Of a stretch of DNA of 9,156 bases, positions 1 through 5,386 are shown one piece after another; the stretch's first letter is position 1; every line of letters begins with the position of its first letter. The notes beneath the pieces were generated by a model, which searched no databases, was not told where the DNA came from, and worked only from the letters and a program-made list of their open reading frames with translations. Made by a program: the position numbers and the translations under genes. Location: NCBI GenBank assembly GCA_016763255.1, contig JAESUA010000113.1, positions 1 to 9,156 on the forward strand, in the 5' to 3' direction. This DNA is from Magnetovibrio sp. (lineage in GTDB: Bacteria > Pseudomonadota > Alphaproteobacteria > Rhodospirillales > Magnetovibrionaceae).

Positions 1-1
1 A

Positions 2-442
2 TTCTCTGGAACCGCAGATAGCACGGTAGTTGATGGGCTCGACCCGCATGTAGCTATCGTTTACAAAGTACTTGGAGACAACCGATATATGGTCATAAAC
101 CAAAACTCTAGAGGGAAGAAGCGAAGGAGCAGAGTTGTGATCAATACAATTGATTTAAATGAAGATCACAATACAGTATCTAGGGGGTATTGGTTCTTTC
201 GTCCTGAAGTTGGTGATATATTCACTCACGACCTCACCCATATCTACAAGAAACTTCCGATCTTTCAAGCCTCGGTCGTATTGGCTTCGAAGGGGCGTAC
301 CCCATTGTATATAACACACATGTGGTTGAACCTTATGCGAAGGGGGATATTCTCCATGAATTTCAGGATGAAACAAATAATGACCCATCCTCGGGAGAAG
401 TCGGCGGTGGCGTTCGATGGCGCAACGATCAATTGGCGTTAA
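2..442 (+). pseudogene. 3' remnant of a CHAP/amidase-like protein, run out of frame
   Basis: The frame is open from the window edge and ends at TAA 440-442. Only the part up to about position 240 reads like a native protein. It contains HVAIVYKVLGDN, then MVINQN, then GYWFFRP. That succession resembles the C-terminal strands of CHAP or NlpC/P60-type papain-fold amidases, in which a catalytic His is followed by an 'xxQN' strand and a closing aromatic/FRP strand. The family assignment comes from memory of the pattern and is tentative. Beyond about 240 the frame is only the shifted reading of the beta-barrel described in the next entry, so the original stop codon seems lost. Codons here (ATA, AGA, AGG, TTA) are more AT-rich than in the rest of the window, which suggests acquired or decaying DNA. 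The N-terminus lies outside the window. Confidence 0.35.
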
Positions 443-756
443 ATGCCGACCTAGAAGTCACAAAGCTCATCGGCCAAAGTGATTACGACCAGTGGACGCT
501 AAAGGCGATCATCGCAAAAGGGTTTCATGTTGCTGCGATGATGGGGACGGTGTCCCCCAAAGCTTCGTTGGGCATGAGCGCGCAAAACAGCAATATGGTC
601 GTTGGCTTGAACTTTCAACACGATCAGGCTGATCTGATGGTAGGAATTTCTGTGGGCATGACACAGCCATTGATGGCGTTTGGGACTGACGCTAAGGTTG
701 ACGATGCGGTCACATCGAGAAAGTCGGTAAATCTAAATCTCGCTTATAACTTCTGA
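217..756 (+). pseudogene. C-terminal remnant of an autotransporter-type outer-membrane beta-barrel
   Basis: The frame is open from just after a TGA at 214-216 to TGA 754-756, about 179 codons. From about position 256 it reads LQETSDLSSLGRIGFEGAY, then VVEPYAKGDILHEF, then GGGVRW. This is the pattern of an autotransporter beta-domain: an 'LGR.G' strand, a 'V.PY......HEF' strand, then alternating amphipathic strands. The last residues are NLNLAYNF, with the terminal Phe typical of barrels recognised by the BAM complex. A full beta-domain is usually about 250-300 residues and follows a long passenger domain. Here the passenger, the signal peptide and the first strands are absent, and the upstream DNA belongs to another frame. 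The first in-frame ATG (322) lies inside the barrel and has no convincing Shine-Dalgarno. It is probably a non-functional remnant; a sequencing frameshift in a chimeric gene is the alternative. Confidence 0.6.
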
Positions 757-817
757 GCGATCATGTTTTGTGTGCGCCTGATCGATAGGCTATGGCAGAT
801 CGTTTTGTGAGTTGTGA

Positions 818-1156
818 TCAAGCCTTCTTTACAAACTCGGACTTCAGCCCCATCGACCCAATCCCCGGGACTTTGCAGTCGATGTCGTGATCGCCGTCTA
901 CCAGGCGGATGTTTTTGACCTTGGTGCCGACCTTGACCACCGATGATGAGCCCTTGACCTTGAGGTCTTTGATCACCGTGACGGTATCGCCGTCTGCGAG
1001 GATGTTGCCTACAGAATCGCGCACGACGACGTTTCCATCGGCGTTGGCGACTTCGTCTTTGGACCATTCGTGGGCGCACATGGGGCACACCAGCATGGCA
1101 CCGTCTTCATAGGTGTAGGTCTCATCGCACTTGGGGCAATTGGGAAGATCAGCCAT
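818..1156 (-). CDS. yjdM: PhnA/YjdM-family zinc-ribbon protein
   Basis: The product is 112 residues, the usual length for the PhnA/YjdM family. An N-terminal zinc ribbon has Cys7-x2-Cys10 and Cys24-x2-Cys27. It is followed by the family's conserved C-terminal domain, with [25 protein letters not shown], which I recognise from E. coli YjdM, split here at [15 protein letters not shown]. The family was named for its place near the E. coli phosphonate operon, but no phosphonate genes are visible here and its biochemical role is unsettled. The start ATG (1154-1156) has GGAG (plus-strand CTCC 1167-1170) ten bases upstream. It is the last gene of the minus-strand ybjN-proC-csaA-yjdM run, 35 bp after the csaA stop, so it is probably co-transcribed. 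No convincing terminator was seen between it and the convergent barrel remnant. Confidence 0.9.
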   Translation of the reverse strand: MADLPNCPKCDETYTYEDGAMLVCPMCAHEWSKDEVANADGNVVVRDSVGNILADGDTVTVIKDLKVKGSSSVVKVGTKVKNIRLVDGDHDIDCKVPGIGSMGLKSEFVKKA

Positions 1157-1191
1157 CTTAATCGGGCTCCAATGGAAAGGTGTGGTGTGAT

Positions 1192-1536
1192 TTAGTAGAG
1201 CTGGTTGCCCAGCGGGGCGTAGTCTTCTGGTTTGACCAGCATCACTTCGCCCTCCGCATCGGGCACGCCCAGGACCAAAACCTCGCTCATGAAATTGGCG
1301 ATTTGGCGCGGCGGGAAATTGACCACCGCGAGAACCTGTTTGCCCATCATAAACTGCGATTTGTAATTGCCGGTGATTTGCGCCGAGGTTTGTTTGACGC
1401 CAATCTCATCGCCAAAATCGATCCACAGTTTGAGCGATGGATTATGAGCCTCGGGAAAGGCTTCGGCACGCATCACCTGACCGACGCGGATGTCGATCTT
1501 GATGAAATCGTCATAGGTAATTTCAGGTTTGATCAC
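1192..1536 (-). CDS. csaA: CsaA-like tRNA-binding protein
   Basis: The product is 114 residues and consists of a single tRNA-binding OB-fold domain (EMAPII/Trbp111 type). Recognisable family segments are [12 protein letters not shown] near the N-terminus, [20 protein letters not shown] in the middle and [23 protein letters not shown] toward the end (the [12 protein letters not shown] part is nearly invariant). These match Bacillus subtilis CsaA closely, as I recall it. CsaA homologues form homodimers, bind tRNA, and have been linked to chaperone-like or protein-export functions. The start is GTG at 1534-1536, directly after the proC stop (TAA 1537-1539), giving TAAGTG. No in-frame ATG lies nearby upstream and the N-terminal length fits the family. 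The abutting genes and the weak Shine-Dalgarno (an AAAAGAA stretch inside the end of proC) suggest translational coupling to proC. Confidence 0.9.
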   Translation of the reverse strand: MIKPEITYDDFIKIDIRVGQVMRAEAFPEAHNPSLKLWIDFGDEIGVKQTSAQITGNYKSQFMMGKQVLAVVNFPPRQIANFMSEVLVLGVPDAEGEVMLVKPEDYAPLGNQLY

Positions 1537-2349
1537 TTAGCTGGCCAGTTCTTTTGAGCGTTGGGTGGCGGCGTCGATGGCTTTGGCCAACAACTCCTTC
1601 ATGCCATCCGGGCCCATCAAGACTTCAAGGGCTGCCGCCGTGGTGCCACCCGGTGAGGTAACATTTTCGCGCAATGTTGACGCGGGCTCAAGCGATTGAT
1701 GCAGCAGCTCGCCGGCACCGGCCACCGTGGCGCGTGCCAGCTTGTGCGAAAGTTCTACCGGAAGTCCCGCCATCTGCCCGGCGCGGCCCATGGCTTCAGC
1801 TAATAAGAAGATATAGGCCGGGCCGCTGCCCGATACCGCCGTGACCGCGTCCATGTGTTTTTCGTCATCCACCCATTCGACGGCGCCGACAGATTTCAAC
1901 AGCTGATCGCAAAGATTTTTTTGTGCAGCGCTTACGTTGGCGTTGGGGCAGCCCACGGTGATGCCGCGCCCCACCGAAGCGGGGGTGTTGGGCATGGCGC
2001 GTACGACGCAGGCGCTAGATCCGAGAATATTTTCAAAGCTGGCGATGGTGCGCCCGGCGGCAATCGACAAAAACACCGGTGCTTGGGCAACGAGCTTTTG
2101 ATACGGCGGTAGGACCTGGTCCATGACCTGGGGTTTAACCGCCAAAATCACCACATCGGGGGCGTAATCGAGGCTCAACTCATCGGCCATGGCGATCGCG
2201 TTGATGCCGAATTTTCCGGCAAGGGCGGCAGCCAGTTCGGCGTTGGGCTCGGCAACGGTGATATCTTGAGCCGCAATCCCCTGGTCGAGCCAGCCTTCCA
2301 GCATGGCCCCGCCCATCTTGCCGCAGCCGATGAGCAACACTGTGCTCAT
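1537..2349 (-). CDS. proC: Pyrroline-5-carboxylate reductase
   Basis: This enzyme carries out the last step of proline synthesis, NAD(P)H-dependent reduction of 1-pyrroline-5-carboxylate to L-proline, in the cytosol. The product is 270 residues, the normal family length. The N-terminal Rossmann motif is LIGCGKMGGAM (residues 6-16). It is followed by the dinucleotide-domain motif ILAVKPQ (68-74), VRAMPNTPASVGRG (116-129), the P5CR signature TAVSGSGPAYIF (170-181) and NVTSPGGTT (229-237) in the dimerisation domain. The frame is open 21 codons further upstream, but that stretch overlaps the preceding gene and lacks family similarity. The ATG at 2347-2349 puts the Rossmann glycines in the expected place. 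Only one base separates this start from the stop of the ybjN-like gene, and csaA follows with no gap, so these genes form one operon. Confidence 0.97.
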   Translation of the reverse strand: MSTVLLIGCGKMGGAMLEGWLDQGIAAQDITVAEPNAELAAALAGKFGINAIAMADELSLDYAPDVVILAVKPQVMDQVLPPYQKLVAQAPVFLSIAAGRTIASFENILGSSACVVRAMPNTPASVGRGITVGCPNANVSAAQKNLCDQLLKSVGAVEWVDDEKHMDAVTAVSGSGPAYIFLLAEAMGRAGQMAGLPVELSHKLARATVAGAGELLHQSLEPASTLRENVTSPGGTTAAALEVLMGPDGMKELLAKAIDAATQRSKELAS

Positions 2350-2350
2350 A

Positions 2351-2854
2351 TTACGCTTCACCCACGGTTTCAAGCAGCGCCGAGGCCATTGCCTGTTCGG
2401 CTGAATGACCACCCCAGATTACGAATTGGAAAGCCGGGTAAAAGCGTTCGCATTCATAAAGTGCCGTTTCGATCATATCTTGGATCTGTTCGATGGTCGG
2501 CGCGCTGGTGCCGCGCAACGGCAGGGCATGGCGAAACATCGGCAAGCCTTCGTCGGCCCACAAGGTGAAATGACCCAGCCACAGGCTTTCGTTGGCTAGT
2601 ACCAAAAGTTCATGGACCGCGGCGCGCTTATCTTTGTGGATGCGCATGTCGAACGAGCAGGTCAACTGCATCGCCTCGGCGTTGTCGCTCCACGTGAAAT
2701 AGAGGGAGTAATCACACCACTTGCCGGGTACTTGAACGGCGATTTCGGTATCGCAACTGCGTTCCGACGGCCATTCATAAAGAGCAACGGTTTGTTCGAC
2801 CACATCCATCGGATGATGTGACGAAACGTCATATTCACGGTGCATGGTCGGCAT
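2351..2854 (-). CDS. YbjN domain-containing protein
   Basis: The product is 167 residues, close to the size of E. coli YbjN. It is soluble, with no signal peptide or membrane segment. The recognisable features are the early 'HPMDVVEQTV' helix, a tryptophan-rich beta region (GKWCDY, LYFTWSD, LWLGHFTLW), and a helix near the end containing EQIQDMIETALYECERFYPAF. This is the alphaproteobacterial YbjN (DUF1790-like) arrangement, related to type III secretion chaperone-like folds. Its molecular function is unknown; E. coli YbjN has been linked to stress and motility phenotypes. I chose the ATG at 2852-2854, which has GGGGG nine bases upstream; an ATG three codons later would also be possible but is 18 bases from that site. 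It is the first gene of the proC operon and faces the GANTC-rich gap. Confidence 0.85.
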   Translation of the reverse strand: MPTMHREYDVSSHHPMDVVEQTVALYEWPSERSCDTEIAVQVPGKWCDYSLYFTWSDNAEAMQLTCSFDMRIHKDKRAAVHELLVLANESLWLGHFTLWADEGLPMFRHALPLRGTSAPTIEQIQDMIETALYECERFYPAFQFVIWGGHSAEQAMASALLETVGEA

Positions 2855-2874
2855 AATGTCGAACCCCCTAAATC

Positions 2875-2913
2875 CACTAGATGTGTGCCTTATATATCAT
2901 GAGCACTAGATGT
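2875..2913 (-). promoter_or_regulatory. Putative promoter region of the ybjN-proC operon, flanked by a 10-bp direct repeat
   Basis: The decamer CACTAGATGT occurs at 2875-2884 and 2904-2913 (plus-strand reading), 29 bp start to start. Between the copies lies an AT-rich TATATA (2891-2896) that could be a minus-strand -10 element about 40 bp before the start codon. No good -35 hexamer is present at the right distance, which fits a promoter that needs an activator or a binding protein. The operator role is inference from the geometry only. Confidence 0.3.
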
Positions 2914-2931
2914 AGTGTGTCGGAGGCCTGA

Positions 2932-2952
2932 TGGACTCGCAAGCGGAGTCCA
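2932..2952. repeat. Inverted repeat built on two GANTC sites
   Basis: TGGACTC (2932-2938) and GAGTCCA (2946-2952) are perfect complements around a 7-base loop. Each arm contains one GANTC site. It could be a hairpin in the ybjN leader or further upstream RNA, or a dyad operator whose binding could depend on methylation. No T-run follows on either strand, so a terminator is unlikely. Confidence 0.6.
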
Positions 2953-2961
2953 GACGAAAGA

Positions 2962-2970
2962 TGTGGATAA
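2962..2970 (-). promoter_or_regulatory. Perfect-consensus DnaA box (TTATCCACA)
   Basis: The plus strand reads TGTGGATAA, so the minus strand has TTATCCACA, identical to the high-affinity DnaA box consensus known from E. coli. It sits between GANTC sites two and three of the cluster. I found no second strong box in the gap; the nearest weak match is TTATACCCA at 3452-3460. One box alone is not enough to call an origin. It could be a DnaA-regulated promoter site or a titration site. Confidence 0.5.
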
Positions 2971-3028
2971 TCCGAGTCTATTATTGAGTCCCTAATGATT
3001 CCAGTGGGTTAGTCTCGAGTCGTGAAGA

Positions 3029-3056
3029 CGCCCCCGGCTCGAGCGAATCGGGGGCG
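3029..3056 (-). terminator. GC-rich hairpin downstream of ubiK, possible weak terminator
   Basis: CGCCCCCG (3029-3036) pairs with CGGGGGCG (3049-3056) around a 12-base loop that itself contains the palindrome GCTCGAGC. Read on the minus strand, the hairpin lies 60 bases after the ubiK stop and is followed by TCTTC, a poor U-tract. It may stop or pause transcription leaving ubiK. The hairpin is clear; the terminator role is uncertain. Confidence 0.35.
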
Positions 3057-3115
3057 CTAAGCGATTCAAATACCTCGGTTTTTCAAAACCGGCAGAGAAT
3101 CGAGAGAATCTGTGC

Positions 3116-3415
3116 TTATTTCGCGGCAGGCTTTTTGCGGGCCGCAGGCTTGGTCGTGTCTTGCCCGGGAGCCGTCAACTGGGCCTCCAATTCGGCCACG
3201 CGGGTTTCGAGCTTTTCTTGCTCCATCCGCGCCTTGGCGGCCATGGCTTTGACGGCATCAAATTCTTCACGTGTGATCAGGTCCATATCGCACATCAGCT
3301 TTTCGACCTGACGGCGCAGCATGCCCTCGGCATCGCCCTTGAGACCGGTTACGGCGGAGACGGCCCCGCTGGCCACTTTGGCCATGTCGTCGAGGATACG
3401 GTTCGAGCTTTGCAT
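3116..3415 (-). CDS. ubiK: UbiK / BMFP-family accessory protein (membrane fusogenic protein family)
   Basis: The product is 99 residues. In order it has a short amphipathic N-terminal part rich in Ala/Gly/Val (residues 11-25, MAKVASGAVSAVTG), then DMDLITREEFDAVKAMAAKA (43-62) leading into a coiled coil to about residue 80, and a Lys/Ala/Pro-rich tail ending in RKKPAAK. This is the layout of the BMFP family (Brucella membrane fusogenic protein). The family includes E. coli UbiK (YqiC), a trimeric lipid-binding accessory factor for aerobic ubiquinone synthesis that works with UbiJ. Alphaproteobacterial members may not all share that role, so the symbol follows the family. The start ATG (3413-3415) has AGGA nine bases upstream, and a TATAAT lies about 35 bases upstream on the minus strand. 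It diverges from hldD. Confidence 0.85.
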   Translation of the reverse strand: MQSSNRILDDMAKVASGAVSAVTGLKGDAEGMLRRQVEKLMCDMDLITREEFDAVKAMAAKARMEQEKLETRVAELEAQLTAPGQDTTKPAARKKPAAK

Positions 3416-3450
3416 CGTAAGAATTCCTATATTGATCTGAGTTGTTGCCC

Positions 3451-3479
3451 ATTATACCCAACAAGCCCTGATTAAGACA
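3451..3479 (-). promoter_or_regulatory. Predicted ubiK promoter
   Basis: On the minus strand a perfect -10 hexamer TATAAT lies at 3456-3451. With a 17-bp spacer the -35 position would be TGTCTT (3479-3474), a poor match. Transcription would start near 3444, leaving a leader of about 28 bases with the AGGA ribosome site. Two TTAA half-sites (3472-3475 and 3482-3485) overlap the -35 area. Confidence 0.5.
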
Positions 3480-3512
3480 CATTAAGATCGCATCTTCAGA
3501 TCGTCGGGTGAC

Positions 3513-3541
3513 TTGCAGGGCGGGTGCGCCGGTCCTATAAA
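3513..3541 (+). promoter_or_regulatory. Predicted promoter of the hldD-lgt-midA operon
   Basis: TTGCAG (3513-3518), a 17-bp spacer and TATAAA (3536-3541) give a plausible sigma-70-type promoter. Transcription would start near 3548, followed by AAGGA (3559-3563) nine bases before the hldD ATG. It diverges from the predicted ubiK promoter within about 160 bp. Confidence 0.5.
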
Positions 3542-3572
3542 CGACGAACCTATATTCAAAGGAATTTTCCAT

Positions 3573-4559
3573 ATGTACATCGTCACCGGCGGGGCTGGGT
3601 TCATCGGTTCCAACATCGTTTGGGCGCTGGAGCAGCGCGATTACAAAAAAATCGTGGTGGTCGATCGCCTGCGCGATGGCATCAAGTGGAAGAACATCGC
3701 CAAGCGTGAACTGTATGATGTGGTGCACCCCGACGATTTGTTCGACTTTTTAGAGGAGCACGATTCCACCGTCAAAGCGATTTTCCATATGGGCGCGATA
3801 TCTTCGACCACGGAAACCGACGTCGACAAGATCATGGACAATAATTTCCGTCTGACCATGGATCTGTGGCAGTGGTGCACCGCCCATCATGTGCGCTTTA
3901 TCTATGCCTCCAGCGCGGCGACCTATGGCGATGGGGAACACGGTTTTGTCGACCATTCCTCGATCGATGAGCTGGCCAAATTGGCCCCACTCAACCCCTA
4001 TGGTTGGAGCAAAAACCTGTTCGACCGCCGTGTTGCGCGAATGTTGGACAGCAATGAACCCCATCCACCGCAATGGGCCGGGCTGAAATTTTTTAACGTC
4101 TACGGCCCCAATGAATATCACAAGGGCACCATGCAAAGCGTGGTCAGCCATGTGTTTCCGGTGGCGTCCAAGGGCGAAGTGGCGAAACTGTTTAAGTCGC
4201 ACCGCCCCGAATACGAAGACGGCGGTCAGCTGCGTGATTTTGTTTCGGTCGATGATTGTGTCGATGTGATGATGTGGTTGTTGGACAACCCCGATGTCTC
4301 GGGCTTGTTCAATTGCGGCACCGGCAAGGCGCGTGCGTTCAAGGATTTGGCCGCAGCTGTGTACACTGCCTTGGGGCAAGATCCCAAAATTGACTACATC
4401 CCGACGCCCGAACACCTGCGTGACAAATACCAGTATTACACCCAGGCCGACATGAGCAAACTGCGCGAAGCAGGCTATAGCGGTGAGTTCACCGACCTGG
4501 AAGAAGGCGTTCGCCGCTACGTCCAAGACTTTTTGTTTACAGAGGATCCGTACCGCTGA
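3573..4559 (+). CDS. hldD: ADP-L-glycero-D-manno-heptose 6-epimerase
   Basis: This enzyme epimerises ADP-D-glycero- to ADP-L-glycero-beta-D-manno-heptose, the activated heptose for the LPS inner core, in the cytosol. The product is 328 residues, a short-chain dehydrogenase of the extended type. It has TGGAGFIGSN at residues 5-14 for the dinucleotide, VVVDRLRDG at 28-36, Ser113/Ser114 in YASSAATYG, the catalytic Tyr143-x3-Lys147 in NPYGWSKNLFD, and the family segment FFNVYGPNEYHKG (173-185). The frame is open 20 codons further upstream, but the ATG at 3573 starts right at the Rossmann strand and has AAGGA nine bases before it, so I chose it. Its TGA overlaps the lgt start by one base (TGATG), implying coupling. 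No other LPS core genes are in the window. Confidence 0.96.
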   Translation: MYIVTGGAGFIGSNIVWALEQRDYKKIVVVDRLRDGIKWKNIAKRELYDVVHPDDLFDFLEEHDSTVKAIFHMGAISSTTETDVDKIMDNNFRLTMDLWQWCTAHHVRFIYASSAATYGDGEHGFVDHSSIDELAKLAPLNPYGWSKNLFDRRVARMLDSNEPHPPQWAGLKFFNVYGPNEYHKGTMQSVVSHVFPVASKGEVAKLFKSHRPEYEDGGQLRDFVSVDDCVDVMMWLLDNPDVSGLFNCGTGKARAFKDLAAAVYTALGQDPKIDYIPTPEHLRDKYQYYTQADMSKLREAGYSGEFTDLEEGVRRYVQDFLFTEDPYR

Positions 4560-5353
4560 TGATGGCCATAGCATTCCCCATGATCGACCCGGTGTTGATT
4601 GAAATTGGTCCCGTGGCCATTCGTTGGTATTCATTGGCTTACATCGCTGGTTTGGTGTTGGGCTGGCGTTACATGATTTGGCTGGCGGACCAGGCTGGAT
4701 CGCTGATCAAACCCCAAGACGCCGACGACTTTTTGGTGTGGGCGGTGTTCGGCGTGATTTTGGGTGGCCGGCTCGGATATGTATTGTTTTACAAACCGGC
4801 TTATTACCTCGCCAATCCGTCCGAAATCGCCCAAACGTGGCAGGGCGGCATGTCGTTTCATGGCGGATTTTTGGGGGTCTTGCTACTCGGCCTTCTGTAT
4901 TGCCGGGTGCGCAAAATTCACTTTTGGGCGTTTGTAGATTTGGCCGCCATGGTCGCGCCCTTCGGCTTATTTTTTGGCCGCGTCGCCAATTTTATCAATT
5001 CCGAATTGTGGGGCCGCACCACCGATGTCGCGTGGGGCGTGGTATTTCCCAACGGTGGGCCTTACCCGCGCCACCCCAGCCAGCTTTACGAAGCCGCCTT
5101 AGAAGGTGTGGTGTTGCTGGTGGTGATGCATTTGGTGTGGCGTCGCGAAAGTTTGCGCGCGATTCCTGGCGTTTTGTCGGGGGCGTTTTTGATCGGTTAT
5201 GGCCTGTCACGCATCATCGTCGAATTCTTCCGCCAACCCGATGTGCACCTTGGGTTTTTATGGGGCGGCGCGACCATGGGCCAATTGTTGTCGATTCCGA
5301 TGGTTCTGGCGGGTATTAGCCTTATTGCATATTCGCGCAAACGCGCTACATAA
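4559..5353 (+). CDS. lgt: Prolipoprotein diacylglyceryl transferase
   Basis: Lgt is an integral inner-membrane enzyme that moves a diacylglyceryl group from phosphatidylglycerol to the lipobox cysteine of prolipoproteins, the first step of lipoprotein maturation. The product is 264 residues with multiple hydrophobic segments. Family marks are IGPVAIRWYSLAYI near the N-terminus, MSFHGGFLG with His101, the Lgt signature GRVANFINSELWGR (residues 140-153), RHPSQLYEA (171-179) and GYGLSRIIVEFFRQPD with Tyr214 and Arg218. These correspond to the essential His103, Arg143, Tyr235 and Arg239 of E. coli. The start ATG at 4559 overlaps the hldD stop; ATG at 4562 is equally possible and changes one residue. 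A lipoprotein that should be its substrate is encoded at 7722-8687. Confidence 0.97.
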   Translation: MMAIAFPMIDPVLIEIGPVAIRWYSLAYIAGLVLGWRYMIWLADQAGSLIKPQDADDFLVWAVFGVILGGRLGYVLFYKPAYYLANPSEIAQTWQGGMSFHGGFLGVLLLGLLYCRVRKIHFWAFVDLAAMVAPFGLFFGRVANFINSELWGRTTDVAWGVVFPNGGPYPRHPSQLYEAALEGVVLLVVMHLVWRRESLRAIPGVLSGAFLIGYGLSRIIVEFFRQPDVHLGFLWGGATMGQLLSIPMVLAGISLIAYSRKRAT

Positions 5354-5386
5354 GGGGAACCTCCCCCCTACATTGCGGAATTACAC

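Larger units (their letters stand above)
2934..3110. promoter_or_regulatory. Dense cluster of ten GANTC (CcrM-type) sites in the ybjN-ubiK gap
   Basis: GANTC occurs at 2934, 2946, 2974, 2986, 2997, 3017, 3045, 3063, 3097 and 3106 (first base of each). That is ten sites in 177 bp, against eight that I counted in the remaining ~9 kb. Several neighbours are 9-12 bp apart, about one helical turn. In alphaproteobacteria GANTC is methylated by CcrM, and the methylation state reports passage of the replication fork and controls some promoters. The cluster fills most of the 261-bp non-coding gap 2855-3115. The same stretch also has a DnaA box (2962-2970), two CTCGAG palindromes (3014-3019 and 3038-3043), a tandem AGAGAATC (3094-3101 and 3103-3110) and a small hairpin CGGTTT-TTCA-AAACCG (3076-3091). 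The sites are certain; the function is not. Confidence 0.6.

Noticed and set aside
758..784. Inverted repeat CGATCA/TGATCG after the barrel remnant as a terminator
   Set aside because: A six-base, AT/GC-mixed stem with a 15-base loop and no T-run is too weak.
2875..3110. Structured small RNA (6S, SRP RNA or similar) in the gap
   Set aside because: Hairpins exist, but none shows the conserved loop or overall fold of a known RNA, and no promoter-terminator pair frames one.
2855..3115. Calling the gap a chromosomal replication origin outright
   Set aside because: Only one strong DnaA box was found, with no clear multi-box array or classic origin neighbours. Kept as a hypothesis in the findings, not as a feature.
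3750..4634. Long open frame of 294 codons on the minus strand opposite hldD
   Set aside because: It is fully antisense to hldD, which has intact catalytic motifs. The frame has no recognisable domain and its composition is that of a mirror frame in GC-rich coding DNA.
4624..5319. Open frame of 231 codons overlapping lgt in another plus-strand frame
   Set aside because: Arg/Gly-rich out-of-frame reading of lgt; lgt carries all family motifs.
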